In this document: positions 42,701 to 55,698 of the stretch, in pieces
Numbering within the stretch: the stretch's first letter is position 1
Layout: every line of letters begins with the position of its first letter
Source: Adineta vaga
Taxonomy: Eukaryota; Rotifera
Length of the DNA stretch: 64,000 nucleotides
Direction: 5' to 3'
Assembly: GCA_021613535.1 (NCBI GenBank)
Contig: CP075495.1
Location: forward strand, 12,152,001 to 12,216,000
Translations under genes and position numbers: made by a program
The notes under the pieces: generated by a model
Told to the model about the DNA's origin: nothing
The model's database searches: none
Seen by the model: the letters and a program-made list of their open reading frames with translations, nothing else

Positions 42701-45700
42701 GTCGATATTATCGAACATAGCTGTCACTTTCAAGGTATAGCTCTCTATGGGGTCATCAAAAACGATTTATGCTTACTATATCATTCTCTATGTCATATAA
42801 ATAGTACTAATAGTTGTTGATTCTTGTCGATCATTGGATAATGTGAGGGGAGGGGAGGTTGATTTATCTGATTATATCTTTGGAATTGTTAAGGAATGTG
42901 TACAGTTAAAACTAGATTCACTTTACTTTCATCGAGAGATTTAAATATTTTTATTCGAATGAAATTTCTATAGAATCGTGAAGAAGATATTCATCATCTT
43001 GGAACATTAGTTCATGAATTACAAGCAAGTAATGATCGTAATTGTCAACATGCTCGAAGTCGTTTTGATAATCTATTTTCACTCTGGCAAACTTTATCGG
43101 ACAAAATTATTCGACGTCATACACTTGCTCAATCCTATTTAGATTTTCGATATCAAACTGAACAAGTAGATCTTATGCATAATATTGATGTTTTGTGTTA
43201 ATCAAATTTCTTTGTTAGTTATCAAATGGTTTAGCTAGTATTGATGATGTAATAAGTTTTCGTGATAATATTGATCTGTTACCTGAATCAGCTATAAAAC
43301 ATATTGAAGAAACATGGTCAAATCTTCGAAATCATTATCATGAAATAATCAATACAAGTAAACGAATTCGTCATGTTTTTCAAACGGTAAATAAATCAAT
43401 TGATTTTTGAGATTTCTATTCGATTATTTTATATCTATTAAAAGGAATCGGAACAAGTTGGTTTACATTCAAATGATATTCATCGAGCTATATTTGATCA
43501 ATGTGAACAAATCACGCGTAGATTTGAACAAATATCTTCAAGTTTTGATTTATGGATACGAAAATTAGCAAATTTAAAAGATTTTAAAAATCAATGGCAA
43601 CAATTCATTCATGATGCACGAAATGTATGTTCATATTTCTACATTGATTTCTAAATTTTATCAATCAATTTTCTAGACAATTGATAAAGTTCATCGATTT
43701 GAATTACATATAACTCCATCGTCCATAATTACAAATGATAATATCGAAAAATATCAACGTTTACTTAGTGATTTTGCCAATACTGTTCAAGTAGAGATAT
43801 AATTCTAAACTTTTGCGAGACTTAATTTTCTTTTTCAGGAAACTACTCGTGAAATTGAAGATCGTTTAAGAACAGCAGAACAATTAAATATGCGTGGTGA
43901 AACAAATGGACAAAAAGAACAAATTGTTAATGAACTTATCAAAGCACAACAACAATATTTATCGCGTATAAATCACACACGAAGTTTTCTACATACAATG
44001 ATAAATTATTATAAAAATACATCGAAAATTGAAACACAATTAATTACAAATACTCAAACATTATCATCCTTACCAAATGATATTCGTAGTACAGAAGTAT
44101 TAATAAGACAATATGAAACGGAACGAGACAAAATTATTCAAACTTATGAACAATGCCGACAAGATGCACTTCTGGTTGAAAATAAAGCTAAACAGGTTAG
44201 TAATTATTCTACAATGACTGATATAGATCACAGAATACAATAGATAAAGTATTCATATGATTTTTCAAAATGTTTTTGAAAACATATGAAATATGATGTC
44301 AGATGTTATATATTTTGTTTCTCTTATGAATCTTTCCAGTGTGGTGAAACATCATTTCTTAATGAGATCTATTTAAAACAAAATGAAATTGAATCGAAAT
44401 ATACTCAATGGCAACAGCAATGTGAAGAAAATCGATCGAAATTAAAACAACGTGTTGAATGGTGTCAATTTCTTGATGATAAATATCAAGTTTGTAATTG
44501 AAAACAAAAAACGAACAAAACAAAAAGAATTTAAGTTCTATTTTAAGATTGTGTATGAAATTGGTTCATTACAACAAGAAATCGATCGACGAAGACAACA
44601 TATTCCGCAGACATATCGAGAAGCAATTAATCGTGCAGAAACAATGCATGAAATCAATCGCCTATATGATGTTCGTATACAGATTTGAATTTATCAAATA
44701 AATATATATATATCTGCATTGATTGTAGAGTTGTGAACGAGCTGTTCGAAGATTTCGTACAACAGCTGAAATTATGCTTGAACAAAAACATCCCGAATAT
44801 GAACAAGTTCAATATGAAGTGAAAGATGTCGAGAAAAAATTATCCGTTGTTCATATATCTATTGGAGATTATCGAGAATATGTAAATAGAACAACTGCAT
44901 ATTATAAACTTATTGATGAGGTTTGTTCTATCAATTGATTTATAATCTTTCTCTGAAGCGAACAAGAATTTTTCTACTACTTAGATCGAACAATGGCATC
45001 ACCAATCAAGTGAATTATTAATTCAAATTGGACGAGATACAATGCAGTGTCAAACAGTTTCGGATACGAAAAATTTACTGGAGAAAGTTTCGATTGCTAT
45101 TGATCGAGGCAAAGAATATGAACAAGAAAAAATGAAATATATCAGTACATTAGCTGTAGAAGTTTTTGGTTCGTATTTATTGTAGGTATTAAAAAAAGAA
45201 TTTGTATTGGGATTGATTTTATAGGACCTGATGAAGGCCAACATCGTGTAAAACATGTAACTGCACGAAATATTGAATTAATCAATGCATTTATTAAAGT
45301 TCATCAAGATATATCCGTTGTTCAACGTAATTTTGAACATCGAACAGATTCTTTTCAAGAAACTAAACAACAATTACCTGTTTTTGTTAAACCATTAAAA
45401 GATATAACTATTAATCAAGGATCAAAGTAAACAATCGTTTCTTTTTCGAAACAAACTGTGTTTTTTTACATAAAATATATTTGTAGATTTATATTGGAAT
45501 GTATCATTGATGGAAATGAACCGATGACGGTCATTTGGTTGAAAGATAAAAGATTTATTTCTTCATTAACACATGATATACAATACGGACGTGGGCTTGC
45601 GACGTTAACACTTGTTGATGTACAAAAAGATGATTCGGCTTATTATACATGTCGAGCAAGTAATAATGTAGGCACAACAGAAAGTTCTGCTTATCTTATC

Positions 45701-48700
45701 GTTCGAGGTAATTATCAAAAACATTCTTTCTATACCAATCAAAGGCTATGAAAATCAAGTATTGTTCAACTGCAAAAGAAATCAAATATAGATATTCGAT
45801 GAGGATTGTAGATAACTAACGATAGTGTTAAACTAAACTTGATGAAAGCATCGTAATCAATGATCTATCGACGGGTTAATCCGTCATCTTACATAATCAA
45901 ATGTCTTATCAAAGATTTACAGTCACTAGTGAATAAAAAATCAGACGCAAATATCTATGATATCTTTATAGAAATCGAAACGAGAAGTTCACTATTATTC
46001 ACAATTGCTTTCCAAGGAAAAGCCGATATCAAATCAAAAAATCTATCCTTGCTGGTATAACATTCGAAGCGAAGTTTGTCAACGAATATCTATAATATAG
46101 AAACAACGTTAATGTTTGTCTTCTGATATCGTATGACAGACAGAGGGTAGGCTATGACAAATATTACCATCGACAAACAGTGAATGACATGAAACATCCC
46201 TGTTGTATTGTTTTGTAATATTACAGTAAACTAGTTTTTCAGCAATGTTTCAGAATAAGTTATCAGTTATTTTATTTAATGCAAAAACATATCTCGTTTC
46301 AGTTGAACCACCTACAATTATTATTGACAATAAATTTCAACAATGTCATGCTCCAACATTTATCGAACCTTTACGTTCACAAAATGCTTCCGTTGATTCT
46401 ACTGTTATTTTCGAATGTATTATCTATGGGGAACCAACTCCTCATGTTATATGGGAACGTGATGGTATTGAATTATGTGAAGGCGATTCTCTATCTGAAT
46501 CGACATCTAAACATCAACTGTATCGTTTAACACTTCGACATGTACAAATAAGTGATACTGGAAAATATGCTTGTAGAGCAAGAAATCTTAGCGGTGAAGC
46601 AACATCAGTAGCTGATCTTTGTGTTTATTCTAGTCAACAACAACATGGTAAATACGAAAGAGAAACATATGTAATATTCTATCAGAGAGCAACAGAAAAA
46701 AGACGAAGAAAAAGAAAAATACTAAAGGAAAAGAAAAGAAGATATTAGAGATACCCAATCGTTAGTTTGCTAAAAAAATTGATGATGTTGGTAATGTTGG
46801 CGCTTTCGTACATATAAATCGAGAAGGTCGAGAAAGGCAACGGTGGTAGTTTGCCATATTGTCTTTTTGTTGACTGTGACAGATAAGCAAGTTGTTCGGA
46901 TGGAAGATAAATGGATTTCTAAAGTAGAATTATTAGTTTTACTATCGGCAAAATTCAAGGATAAATTGAAAGCGTTTTTACAATTATCTAATATAACGTT
47001 TTTATTCCTTGTATTTTAGACTTCATTATGACATCGGAATACGAGCCACGTCTTACGGAACCATTAAAAGCATTATATATCAATACGAGAAGGACAACCA
47101 GTGAAACTTTCGTGTCGTTTTGATGCAAACCCTCGAGGGGAAATTCAATGGTTGAAAGATGGTATACCAATTGATTTTGATGAATTAGGAATTTCACGAG
47201 ATTTTACGGTTAGTAAACAGATTTTATTTTTGGAAAAATATTCTTTTGCTTGATTGATTAGGTTGTAAAAGAAATTGATTATACAGCGTTATTAATTAAA
47301 GAAGCATTTCCTGAAGATGCAGGCTCGTATACAGTTTTAATTCGGAATTCATTAGGCGAAGCAAGATCATTTACACAATTAACAGTAGAAGAATTTTTTT
47401 GTCGAACACCGTAAATTATAACATGATTAACCAGAAACAAAATTTCTATTATTTCATTGTCATTTTTCTAGTGAATCAGAAATGTCCGATACGCCATGTA
47501 AACCTATTTTCGTACAACCACTTCTTGATACAATGATTAACGAAGGACAAAAACTTAAATTACATGCAGCAATCAATGCTCATCCTGAACCTGAAGTAAC
47601 GAATTTTCTCAAATCATATCATTTTATTCTTTTTTCTTCTTCTAAAGATTATTTGGTATTGTAATAATATTCCTTTAAAAAATACACGCGATGTCACATT
47701 AACATTCGATGGACAATTGTGTACATTAGTTAAAGATCGATGTGAAAAAGAAAATGATAGTGGATTCTATCGTATAACGGCTGTCAATTCCATGGGACAA
47801 GCTGAATCCATTTGTAAAGTTACTATTCAATCGAAAGATACACCACATTTTCGTGAACGTTTACAATCTGTTCGTTCAGCACCAATCATTCATCAAGCAT
47901 TCAAAGATCAAACAATGAATGAAGGTGATCGTATTCTTTTTCAAGTAAGAGTAACTGGTCAACCAAAACCACAGATTGTATGGTATAAAGATAATCAACC
48001 ATTAAGAAATACTCATGACCACAAAGTATGTTTTATAGAATGAAGAAAACAATCGACAATTCTTTTTTTTTTATCTAGATTCGAAATCAAGATGATACAT
48101 ATACACTTGAAATACCAGAACTATTTCTTGATGATGCTGGCATATATATGGTAAAAGCGATAAATATTGAAGGAGAAGCGAAATGTGAAGGCATCTAACT
48201 ATTCTATCAACGACACATCCAATTCCAGTTGATACCGAGCAAATCAATATTCAATCAACTGGTTTTCCACCTGAATTTCTTCAACTATTTACTGATCAAC
48301 AAACACCAGTAAATTCAACAATCAAATTTGAAGCACGATTGATTGGTACACAACCATTAAATGTAAAAACAAAACTAGAACTATGTTGTCGTCATGTAAT
48401 TCTTTATTGATTTTCTTTAAGATTTACTGGTTATTCAATGGAGAACCCATAAAGAATTTATCAAATAATCAACGTTATCAACAACAAATTTTGAATGATA
48501 CATATTCATTAATTATACATGATGTTCAATACGAAGATGCAGGAAGATTTACTTTAAATGCTGAAAATTCATGGGGAAAAGCAACATGTACTGCACAATT
48601 ATTCATTCCACCAACTTTGATGTCTGGTAAGATTTTGTTCTTATATAAATAGAATATTTCAATTTCATTTCTATAAATCATTTCTTTGCATCTAATTGCT

Positions 48701-51700
48701 TTTCATAAAGACAGTATTCATTGATAACAAATAGAGTACATTATCGGACAATACAATTGATTCAAAATATTTTGATATAATACTGCTTGTAATCCAGCTA
48801 TTAATATGTCTGATTTGAACCAATAATGCACATCATTAGCTAACATCTAATTGGTATCAAACACATTTTTTCCTTGACAATTACTTGATTGTTCTCTTGA
48901 AACATCTTTCATCATCATTTGATTTCCTTGAGAAAAGGGAGAAAAGAGAGATAAAGAAATAGTAACGTTACATATCTATCCTTCTTCTTCTTCTTCTTTT
49001 TCTTCTCTTTCTGACTTGATCTTGATGTCGTCAACAAATGTCGTTTGTCCTCCTACGAATTTCTCTTGATCTGATGAATGTTAGCCAACGTTTTTCTTAC
49101 TTTCTTTTCTGTCATTAGTAACGAACAGAAAGATAACAACTCATTGCTATATATCGAGCTTGATACCATAGTCGGACGTGTTAAGAGCTATTCTTGTTGC
49201 TGCAATAACTGAGCAAAGAAAAAATATATAAACGATCGACACGATAAATGAAGAGGATAACAGAGAAGAAAAGAAAGAAAGAAAAAAAAAGAACTTCGAT
49301 GATATATATCCATCTGTAAGCCATTTGTTGTTCTCTATAGCTTCAGCTTATAGAACACACCGTATGAGATAATGATTGATTCGGAAAAAAAAGAAAACAT
49401 AACCTACAGAGACAACGAATACGAGGATCATAGAAAGTGAGAATATAGTTCTCTTGCCAATGATAGAAGAGAAAAGACTTCTAATAGATTGTTGTACCGT
49501 CAGTTGCTTATGTTGTCATATCATAATGAGAAGTGATGATCTGTTTGTCTCATTTTTCTTTTTGATGTTTATTGTGTAAATCTTCCATCTAAGGTCATCT
49601 TTCTATCTTTTTCGACATCACTTGTGGAAGTGGGAACAGTTATACATCAAATTATTAGTTGTGAGAATGTCATTTGCAGAGGTGCATATAAAAACCAAAA
49701 TAGCCTAGATTCCCATCTGTTTTCTTCTGTCGTCGAATCTTTTCTCTCTTCTTCTCCTATTGTAGTAGGTCTACAGATAAGATTAAACCTGTTTGGTATT
49801 GAATGCATCCATCTATATTGCATGTGTTTGTATCTGAATGTGTGTGTGTGTCTGTGTGTATATGTGCGCGTGCGCGTTCGTTTGTGGATTGTTGCTTAAT
49901 GCTCGCTTTCAGCACTATCGCTGATGTACTCTCTCGTATGCGGTTGTTGAGGAGAAAAAAGAAGAAGAAAGATTAATCTGAAGAATATATATATATATAT
50001 TCGCCTACAAAATCTATCGTCTACTCTATATCTATAACAAAGAAAAAGTTTGTTTTTTTACTGAAACGACATTGAATACTGTCTCAGCGTCGCATTCATA
50101 TATATACATATCTATCTAGCTATCTGTCTATCTATATTCTTATATACATCTCTAGACAACATAATAAATTTTATAACTGTCTCTGTGTATCTTCATCCGA
50201 AGGTACGGAAAGTAATAGCAACATGTTGTCCGATTTACTTGTCAAAATGTCACCTTCACCACCTTCAAATCGAAAACGACATATGGAAACAAGCCAACAA
50301 CAATACCAACATCATCAACAAGCAGCAGCATCATCATCGAATACACGTTCATTCGAAAAAGAATATGAACATCGACGACATTCATCAATTAGTTCATCGA
50401 ATGGTAATAAACGTTATCGTCCATTACAATCTTCACTCGACCGAACACAATCAATGTCACGTGATGAAAACTATTGTCGTCGACGACAGTATCCGAAATC
50501 GATCGATGTCTTTATTCCATATGATCTTCTTGAAAAAGAAAAAAATCAACAAGAAACGAAATCCACTACTATGACACGAAGTTATGAGTATGAAGTTGAA
50601 CATAAACGACGTTCATCATCTATCGGTAGTAAACAACATCGAAAGACCGATTTCGATACTGAAGAAGAATATTTACGTTGTTTACGTGATATAACTGATG
50701 AATACGAGAAAAATAAACGACAAAAGAAATCAGTTGATGAGCGAAAGAAAAAAACGATTATTGATACTCAAGAAGAAATTGAAACTATCGAAGAAATCTT
50801 TCGTCAACGACCACCGCCGCCGCCAAAACCAGAAGCAATTACAACAACTACAACAACAACGGAAGAAATTATACAACGATCGGCTTATCAAATGCCACCA
50901 TTACCACCAACGACAACAACAGCAACATCATCATACAATCGTGTGAATCAATTTGAAAAACATTTTACTGATAATTTCTCACTTCGTCCACATCATGAAC
51001 AACAAACGACAATTTCATATTCAACACAAAATGATGGTGGACAACGTTTAACTGCTTCTCAACGTTCATTTTCTGAAGAATTACTTTTTAAACGTTTAAT
51101 ACCAACGGCTAAACAATTGTATAACACAACACCATCAGCAACGACAAGTGAAGCTGGTTTTGCAACAAGTGAAGATGATTTAACAACAATGGAATATCGT
51201 CTTAAACGTAAAGAACGTTTAAAACCCATACGTATACATTCATCAACGAGCTCGATTCCAGGTGAAACAAGTATTAAATATGTTCGAACTGAACGTCAAC
51301 CTGTCGAACTTCTTGTACCTAAACCACAAGTAATAACAACACAAGGTGAACATTCAACTACAGTTGTGAAAGATGTTCGACGTTCAACAGGAAAAGTTAC
51401 TACTAATCTTCGTCAACAACATCAACGCACAACTATTGAAGGTGAACATGAATTACGTATTATTAAAGAACCTATTACATCTGGACAAAACTTACCATTC
51501 GAATTTACTATTCCAAAACCAGTTGACACTTTACCAGCTGAACATTCATCAACATTTGTTGTTGAATCAAAGAAAGGTGGTCGTTTTCAAACATTAGATG
51601 TGAGCAGTGCATTAACACGTGAACATACACTGACAGGTGAACATGAACTTCGTGTTATATCTGAACCTATATCAACTGGTTTACGTAATAAAGCAGTTGA

Positions 51701-54700
51701 ATTATTATTTCCAAAACCACCCTTACCACCAGCACCTAGTCAACATTCATCGACAGTCGTTAAACAAACGCGTGCACTACCATCAAGTTTGATTATTGAT
51801 AATATTCAAACAACTTTGAAAGGCGAACATGAACTACGTCTAGTCGATAAACCCATACAATCAGGAGCAATTGATAGTGTCGAATTAATTGTACCAAAAA
51901 GTGTGACAGAAATAGCTGAACATACAACGACAATTATCACAGAAACTCAACCACAACGGCGTGTTTTAGAAATAACTGGTAGTGGAAGAAAAATGGAAAG
52001 TGAACATGAAACAAAATTTTTTCGTGATTCTGTTCGTGTTGAAGAAGAAGTTGAAGTTCGTTTACCTAAACCACAAATTGAACGTGCTGAACATACGACA
52101 ACCATAGTTAAACATAGTCGTGGAAAAGGACCCATTATTGAAGTTGATACAACACATCGACGAATTGAAGGTGAACATGAAACACGATTTGTCGAAGAAT
52201 CTATTGAAGCAAAAGCTGATTCAATGCAATTATTAATTTCTAAACCACAAATACCAGCTGAACACAGTACAACAATTGTAAAAGAACAACGTGGTAAATC
52301 ACAAATATATTCTATTGATAGAACAAAACCAATTCCTGGTAAGAATTCAAATATAATCAATGAATCTTGTTGTATAGATTCTCTCGTGTTTTGTTTTCTG
52401 TAAATAGGTGAACATGAAACGAAATATTACGAACAACCGGTTGAAGCATTTGGTGAAATGCATGTTCTATTTCCTAAACATCAACCTGTCATTGGACCTC
52501 TCGAAGGTGAACATATGTCAACATTAGTTAAACAAGTTCATGCAAGACAAATTGTCTATGATGATCGTTTACGAGAGATACCTGGTGAACATATTTTAAC
52601 AGTAATCGATAGTTCAAATACGAAACTAGATCGTGGTGTTGAAAGTGAAGTAGAATTTATTGTTCCGAAAACGCAAAGAAAACGTACCGAAGAACATTCG
52701 ACAACTGTTTTAAAAAATCTTGCTCATCGAGGATTAAGTTCGAGTGATTATGATGAAGTATTTGCTTCATCAGCTGGTGAAGAAGAAAATATTCGCCGCG
52801 GATATTATCGTTATGATGAAGAAGAAGAAAGTGGTTGGACTAGTGCAGGTGAACATACAACAACTTATGTAAAACAAGCACGAGCAAAATTTGAACCTGT
52901 TGAACTCGTCGTAGATAAACCAAGAATAATGCCAAGTGTATCAACATTAATTGCTGATATACAGGGACCTGCTCAAATCACATCAATAAGACCAACAACA
53001 ATTGTTGTTCCAGAAGATAGTTCTGTTAAATTAAATATGGATTTAAATAGTCAATATTTTGATGAACAATACGATGAAATGGAATTAGTTCTAGAAAAAC
53101 CACTTGTTCGTGATAGTTCAACGAAATTATTAGCTAGTGTACAACCTGGTCTTGAAATAAAATCCTTTCGACCAACAACCGATTTACAACAACAAATGAA
53201 AACAATGGAAGAAAGTAGTTCATCGTTAACTATGCAAATGCAACAAGCAGAAGAAGAAGAAGCTTTAGAACTTTGTATTCGTAAGCCGCATATTCAAGAT
53301 AGTTCAAGTGTTGTAATCGCTAATATACAACCTGAATTAGGTATACAAGGACAACTGAAACCTAGTCTATATATTCCACCACCCATTGAAGAATCAAGTA
53401 CAGCACTAACAATGGAATTAAATGCTGATCAATCAATAGCACCATTTGAATTAATTATACCACGTTTTGGTATTGAATCGTCAACAAGTACAGTTCTTGC
53501 TCAAGTCGCACCAGCTATGGCTGGTATTCGTGCAAAAGTTGATATACCAAAAGTAGAAAAATCGACTTCAAAATTTGTTCTAGAACAAAGAAAACGTTTG
53601 GATGAAGAAGTTGAATTGATTATGCCAAAACCAAAACGTATTGAATCAAGTACGAGTATAATGATTGCTGATGTCGAAGCTAAACTTGAAACAAAACAAA
53701 TACGTCCTAGTCAATATCAACCAGAAACTTCGACATCAACATTTTATCTCGATCAAACGACACCTGAAGTCATACCTGAACCAGTTGAAATACGTATGAG
53801 ACAACCAATACTTGGTGATAGTTCAACAACATTAATTGCTAATGTTAAAGCAACATTAGATACACAACAAATTAAAGTTCTTGGAAATCCATATCAACCG
53901 ATGGGAGAAAGTTCTTCTGCTCTAACAATTGATACCGGTTCTAACCAAGTTCAACCATCAGAAGTTGAACTTATTCTACCGCGTCCACACGTACAAGAGA
54001 GTACATCCGTTGTTTTAGCTGATGTTCGTCAGACATTAGATACATCACAAACACATGTTGTAATTCCACCACCTCTACAGTATCCTGTTAAGTCGAGTAG
54101 TGAACTTATTGTTCAACATGATGATATACAAATAGCACCTGTAGAATTACATTTACATCGTCAACCTAGTTCACATACACTTGTGGCTAAATTAGATGAT
54201 ACACGAACAAGAACCAAAGATATGTATATTTTAGGTTCTGGAAATACTCAACAACAACAATATGGTTATCAAACGAGAGATAGTTCATCGACATTATATA
54301 CTGATTTGAATAGACCAATGGATTCAAGATATAATATTGATAATCAAAGAGTATCAACAATGTCCGAACAACAACGACGAGAAATGAGTTCAAGAATGAC
54401 AACAAAAGAACGAACGATGACGACTACCAGCGGTGGTGCTGGTGGAATATCCGACAATAGTTCAACTTTTATAACAGGTAATTTATAATTAAAGTTCATA
54501 TCAAAATTTATTACTGTACTTATATCTCTATAGAAATTGAACCACGTCAATTAGAACCGGTAGAATTTATTGTATCAGGTAGTGCTACTGGAGTGAATAA
54601 TAGACTTGAACAATATTCAAATGGTAGTACAAATAATTTTGCAACAACATCGACTACAACAAAACGAACAATGAGTTCTTCTGAAAACACAAATTATTAT

Positions 54701-55698
54701 GGAAAAACCAATATTGATTCTAATCAAAATTATGCACCCTATTTTATTTCATCTCTACATGATCAAACTGTACGAGAAGGAGAATCTATACTTTTTGAAA
54801 TTGTTGTATCAGGTATTGAATATCTTCAAAATCATATTCAATCAATGTTTTTATTCGTTTTTGTTTGATGTTTTTTAGCTTTACCATTAGCAGAAATTAT
54901 CTGGGATAAAGATGGTGAAATCATTAGTATTGATTCATCGTTTCGTATCGATTATTATAGTGATGGTCGAGCAACATTATATATTCCTGAGACATTCATC
55001 GATGATCAAGGTTATTATACATGTACGGCAAGAAATTCATTAGGAACATGTCGAAGTACTGCACGTCTAACAATTAAATGTAATTATTAAAATTAACAAC
55101 ATAAGCATTTGTTTTATTATATTCTATTTCAGCCACCAATGAACGAATATCTCCAACACGTCGTCATGTGAATACCTCTGCAATCTCTTCAAAAGTTCAA
55201 TTTCAACGACAAACAAGTAATTCAAGATCACCATCAGCATCCTATCGAGTTTATGCTCATTCAGAACCATCTGCAACAATATATCAAGAAAGTCCATCAA
55301 CAGTCGTAACACAAGTAACTGAAGAAACTCAAGTTATACAAATTCCTCCACAAAAACCTCAAACTCAGCAATTAAATGAAGTTACTTATACAGTACAAGG
55401 AAAACAACCAAAAATTGAACCTGTTGCATTTCAAGTCTCAACAATAAAAGAAAATATTAAACCAAATGTGCCTAGTAATAATACAAATGATCCAAATCCA
55501 TTTAAAATTTTTGGTGCAAAACTACGTAGTAGACCACTTCAAGGCATTGTTCCATCCTATGATGATCAACCGACGACAAACGCTTCTCAACAAGGACAAC
55601 AGACAACTTCTTCAAATTTCAATCAATATCAACAAACTTCGTCTCAGCAACCCTTTTCTTCTACACAATCACAATTTTCTCGAGCACATCAATACTAA
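39781..55698 (+). CDS. CCDC141: Giant CCDC141-like spectrin/coiled-coil, Ig and repeat protein
   Basis: About 29-30 exons encode roughly 3,540 residues. The N-terminus matches human CCDC141 closely (TTTTISTIAVQAGEARIVL, DLLDFGSNLDDT, YEAMARSLGEAWKEL). Residues to about 1160 are helical, spectrin-like coiled coil over 16 exons (to 45426). Six I-set Ig domains follow (45390-48626), each with the WLKDG / DSAYYTCRASN type of core, for example PVFVKPLKDITINQGS and APTFIEPLRSQNASV. An exon at 50203 opens a disordered stretch of about 1,500 residues with two tandem repeat families, then a seventh Ig (54739-55079) and a Gln/Ser-rich tail. CCDC141 is 1,530 residues with one Ig in human and binds titin and DISC1-linked partners, so the extra Igs and repeats suggest a cytoskeletal or sarcomeric scaffold. 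Intron 48627-50202 joins in phase (SG|GTES), supporting one gene, but separate transcripts remain possible. Two spots (47050-47089 and 48185-48228) need either very short introns or frameshifts. Confidence 0.8.
45390..48626 (+). other. Block of six I-set Ig domains within the giant gene
   Basis: The domains start near 45390 (LPVFVKPLKD), 46345 (APTFIEPLRS), 47044 (PRLTEPLKAL), 47500 (KPIFVQPLLD), 47878 (APIIHQAFKD) and 48262 (PPEFLQLFTD). Each shows the strand-C Trp (VIWLKD, VIWERD, IQWLKD, IIWYCN, IVWYKD, IYWLFN) and most the strand-F DxGxYxC-like motif. Domain boundaries mostly follow phase-1 exon junctions, as in titin-type tandem Igs. Confidence 0.85.
48627..50202 (+). other. Large intron of the giant gene, possible internal promoter
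   Basis: This 1,576-bp stretch separates the sixth Ig exon from the repeat-rich exon. It contains TTC runs (about 48980-49000) and a TG/CG alternating tract (49838-49878). Reading past the donor at 48627 meets a stop at 48650-48652, so a shorter protein ending after Ig6 is possible. The proposed acceptor is the AAG ending at 50202, after a pyrimidine-rich run. An ATG at 50223 in the same frame would allow a separate downstream transcript. Confidence 0.5.
49838..49878. repeat. Alternating purine-pyrimidine tract (TG/TA/CG)
   Basis: About 40 bp of almost perfect Y-R alternation, TG units followed by TATG and GCGCGTGCGCG, with one break at TCTG. Sequences of this type can adopt Z-DNA under supercoiling. 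Confidence 0.7.
51255..52895 (+). repeat. Type A protein repeats (GEHELR / VELLVPKP / EHSTTVVK)
   Basis: About eight tandem units of roughly 57-67 residues inside the giant protein. A typical unit reads GEHELRVISEPISTG, a short linker, VELLVPKP, a linker, AEHSTTVVK and a variable basic stretch before the next GEHE. Clear unit starts in translation lie near 51255, 51435, 51636, 51822, 52002, 52173, 52408 and 52584. The units are diverged at DNA level, so this is an old expansion. One unit boundary coincides with the intron at 52339-52407. Confidence 0.85.
52930..54317 (+). repeat. Type B protein repeats (SSTxLIADV / ESSTALTM / PVELxLxKP)
   Basis: About eight tandem units of roughly 55-62 residues directly after the type A array. 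A typical unit is SSTTLIANVKATLDTQQI, then ESSSALTID, then VELILPRPHVQE. Type B shares the VEL-x-x-P-K/R-P core and the following S/T-rich beta-like segment with type A, so the families probably arose from one ancestor. Bridging sequence near 52890-52940 has features of both (GEHTTTYVK, VELVVDKP, STLIADI). Confidence 0.8.
54739..55079 (+). other. Seventh, C-terminal I-set Ig domain of the giant gene
   Basis: It reads from APYFISSLHDQTVREGES through EIIWDKDGEIIS to DDQGYYTCTARNSLGT and ends at RLTIK, split by an intron at 54813-54878. Human CCDC141 also ends with one Ig, so this domain may correspond to the ancestral one. Confidence 0.85.

Noticed and set aside
45860-46060. 66-codon plus-strand frame between Ig1 and Ig2
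   Set aside because: It lies inside an intron whose flanking exons join cleanly in phase 1, and has no Ig or other domain pattern.
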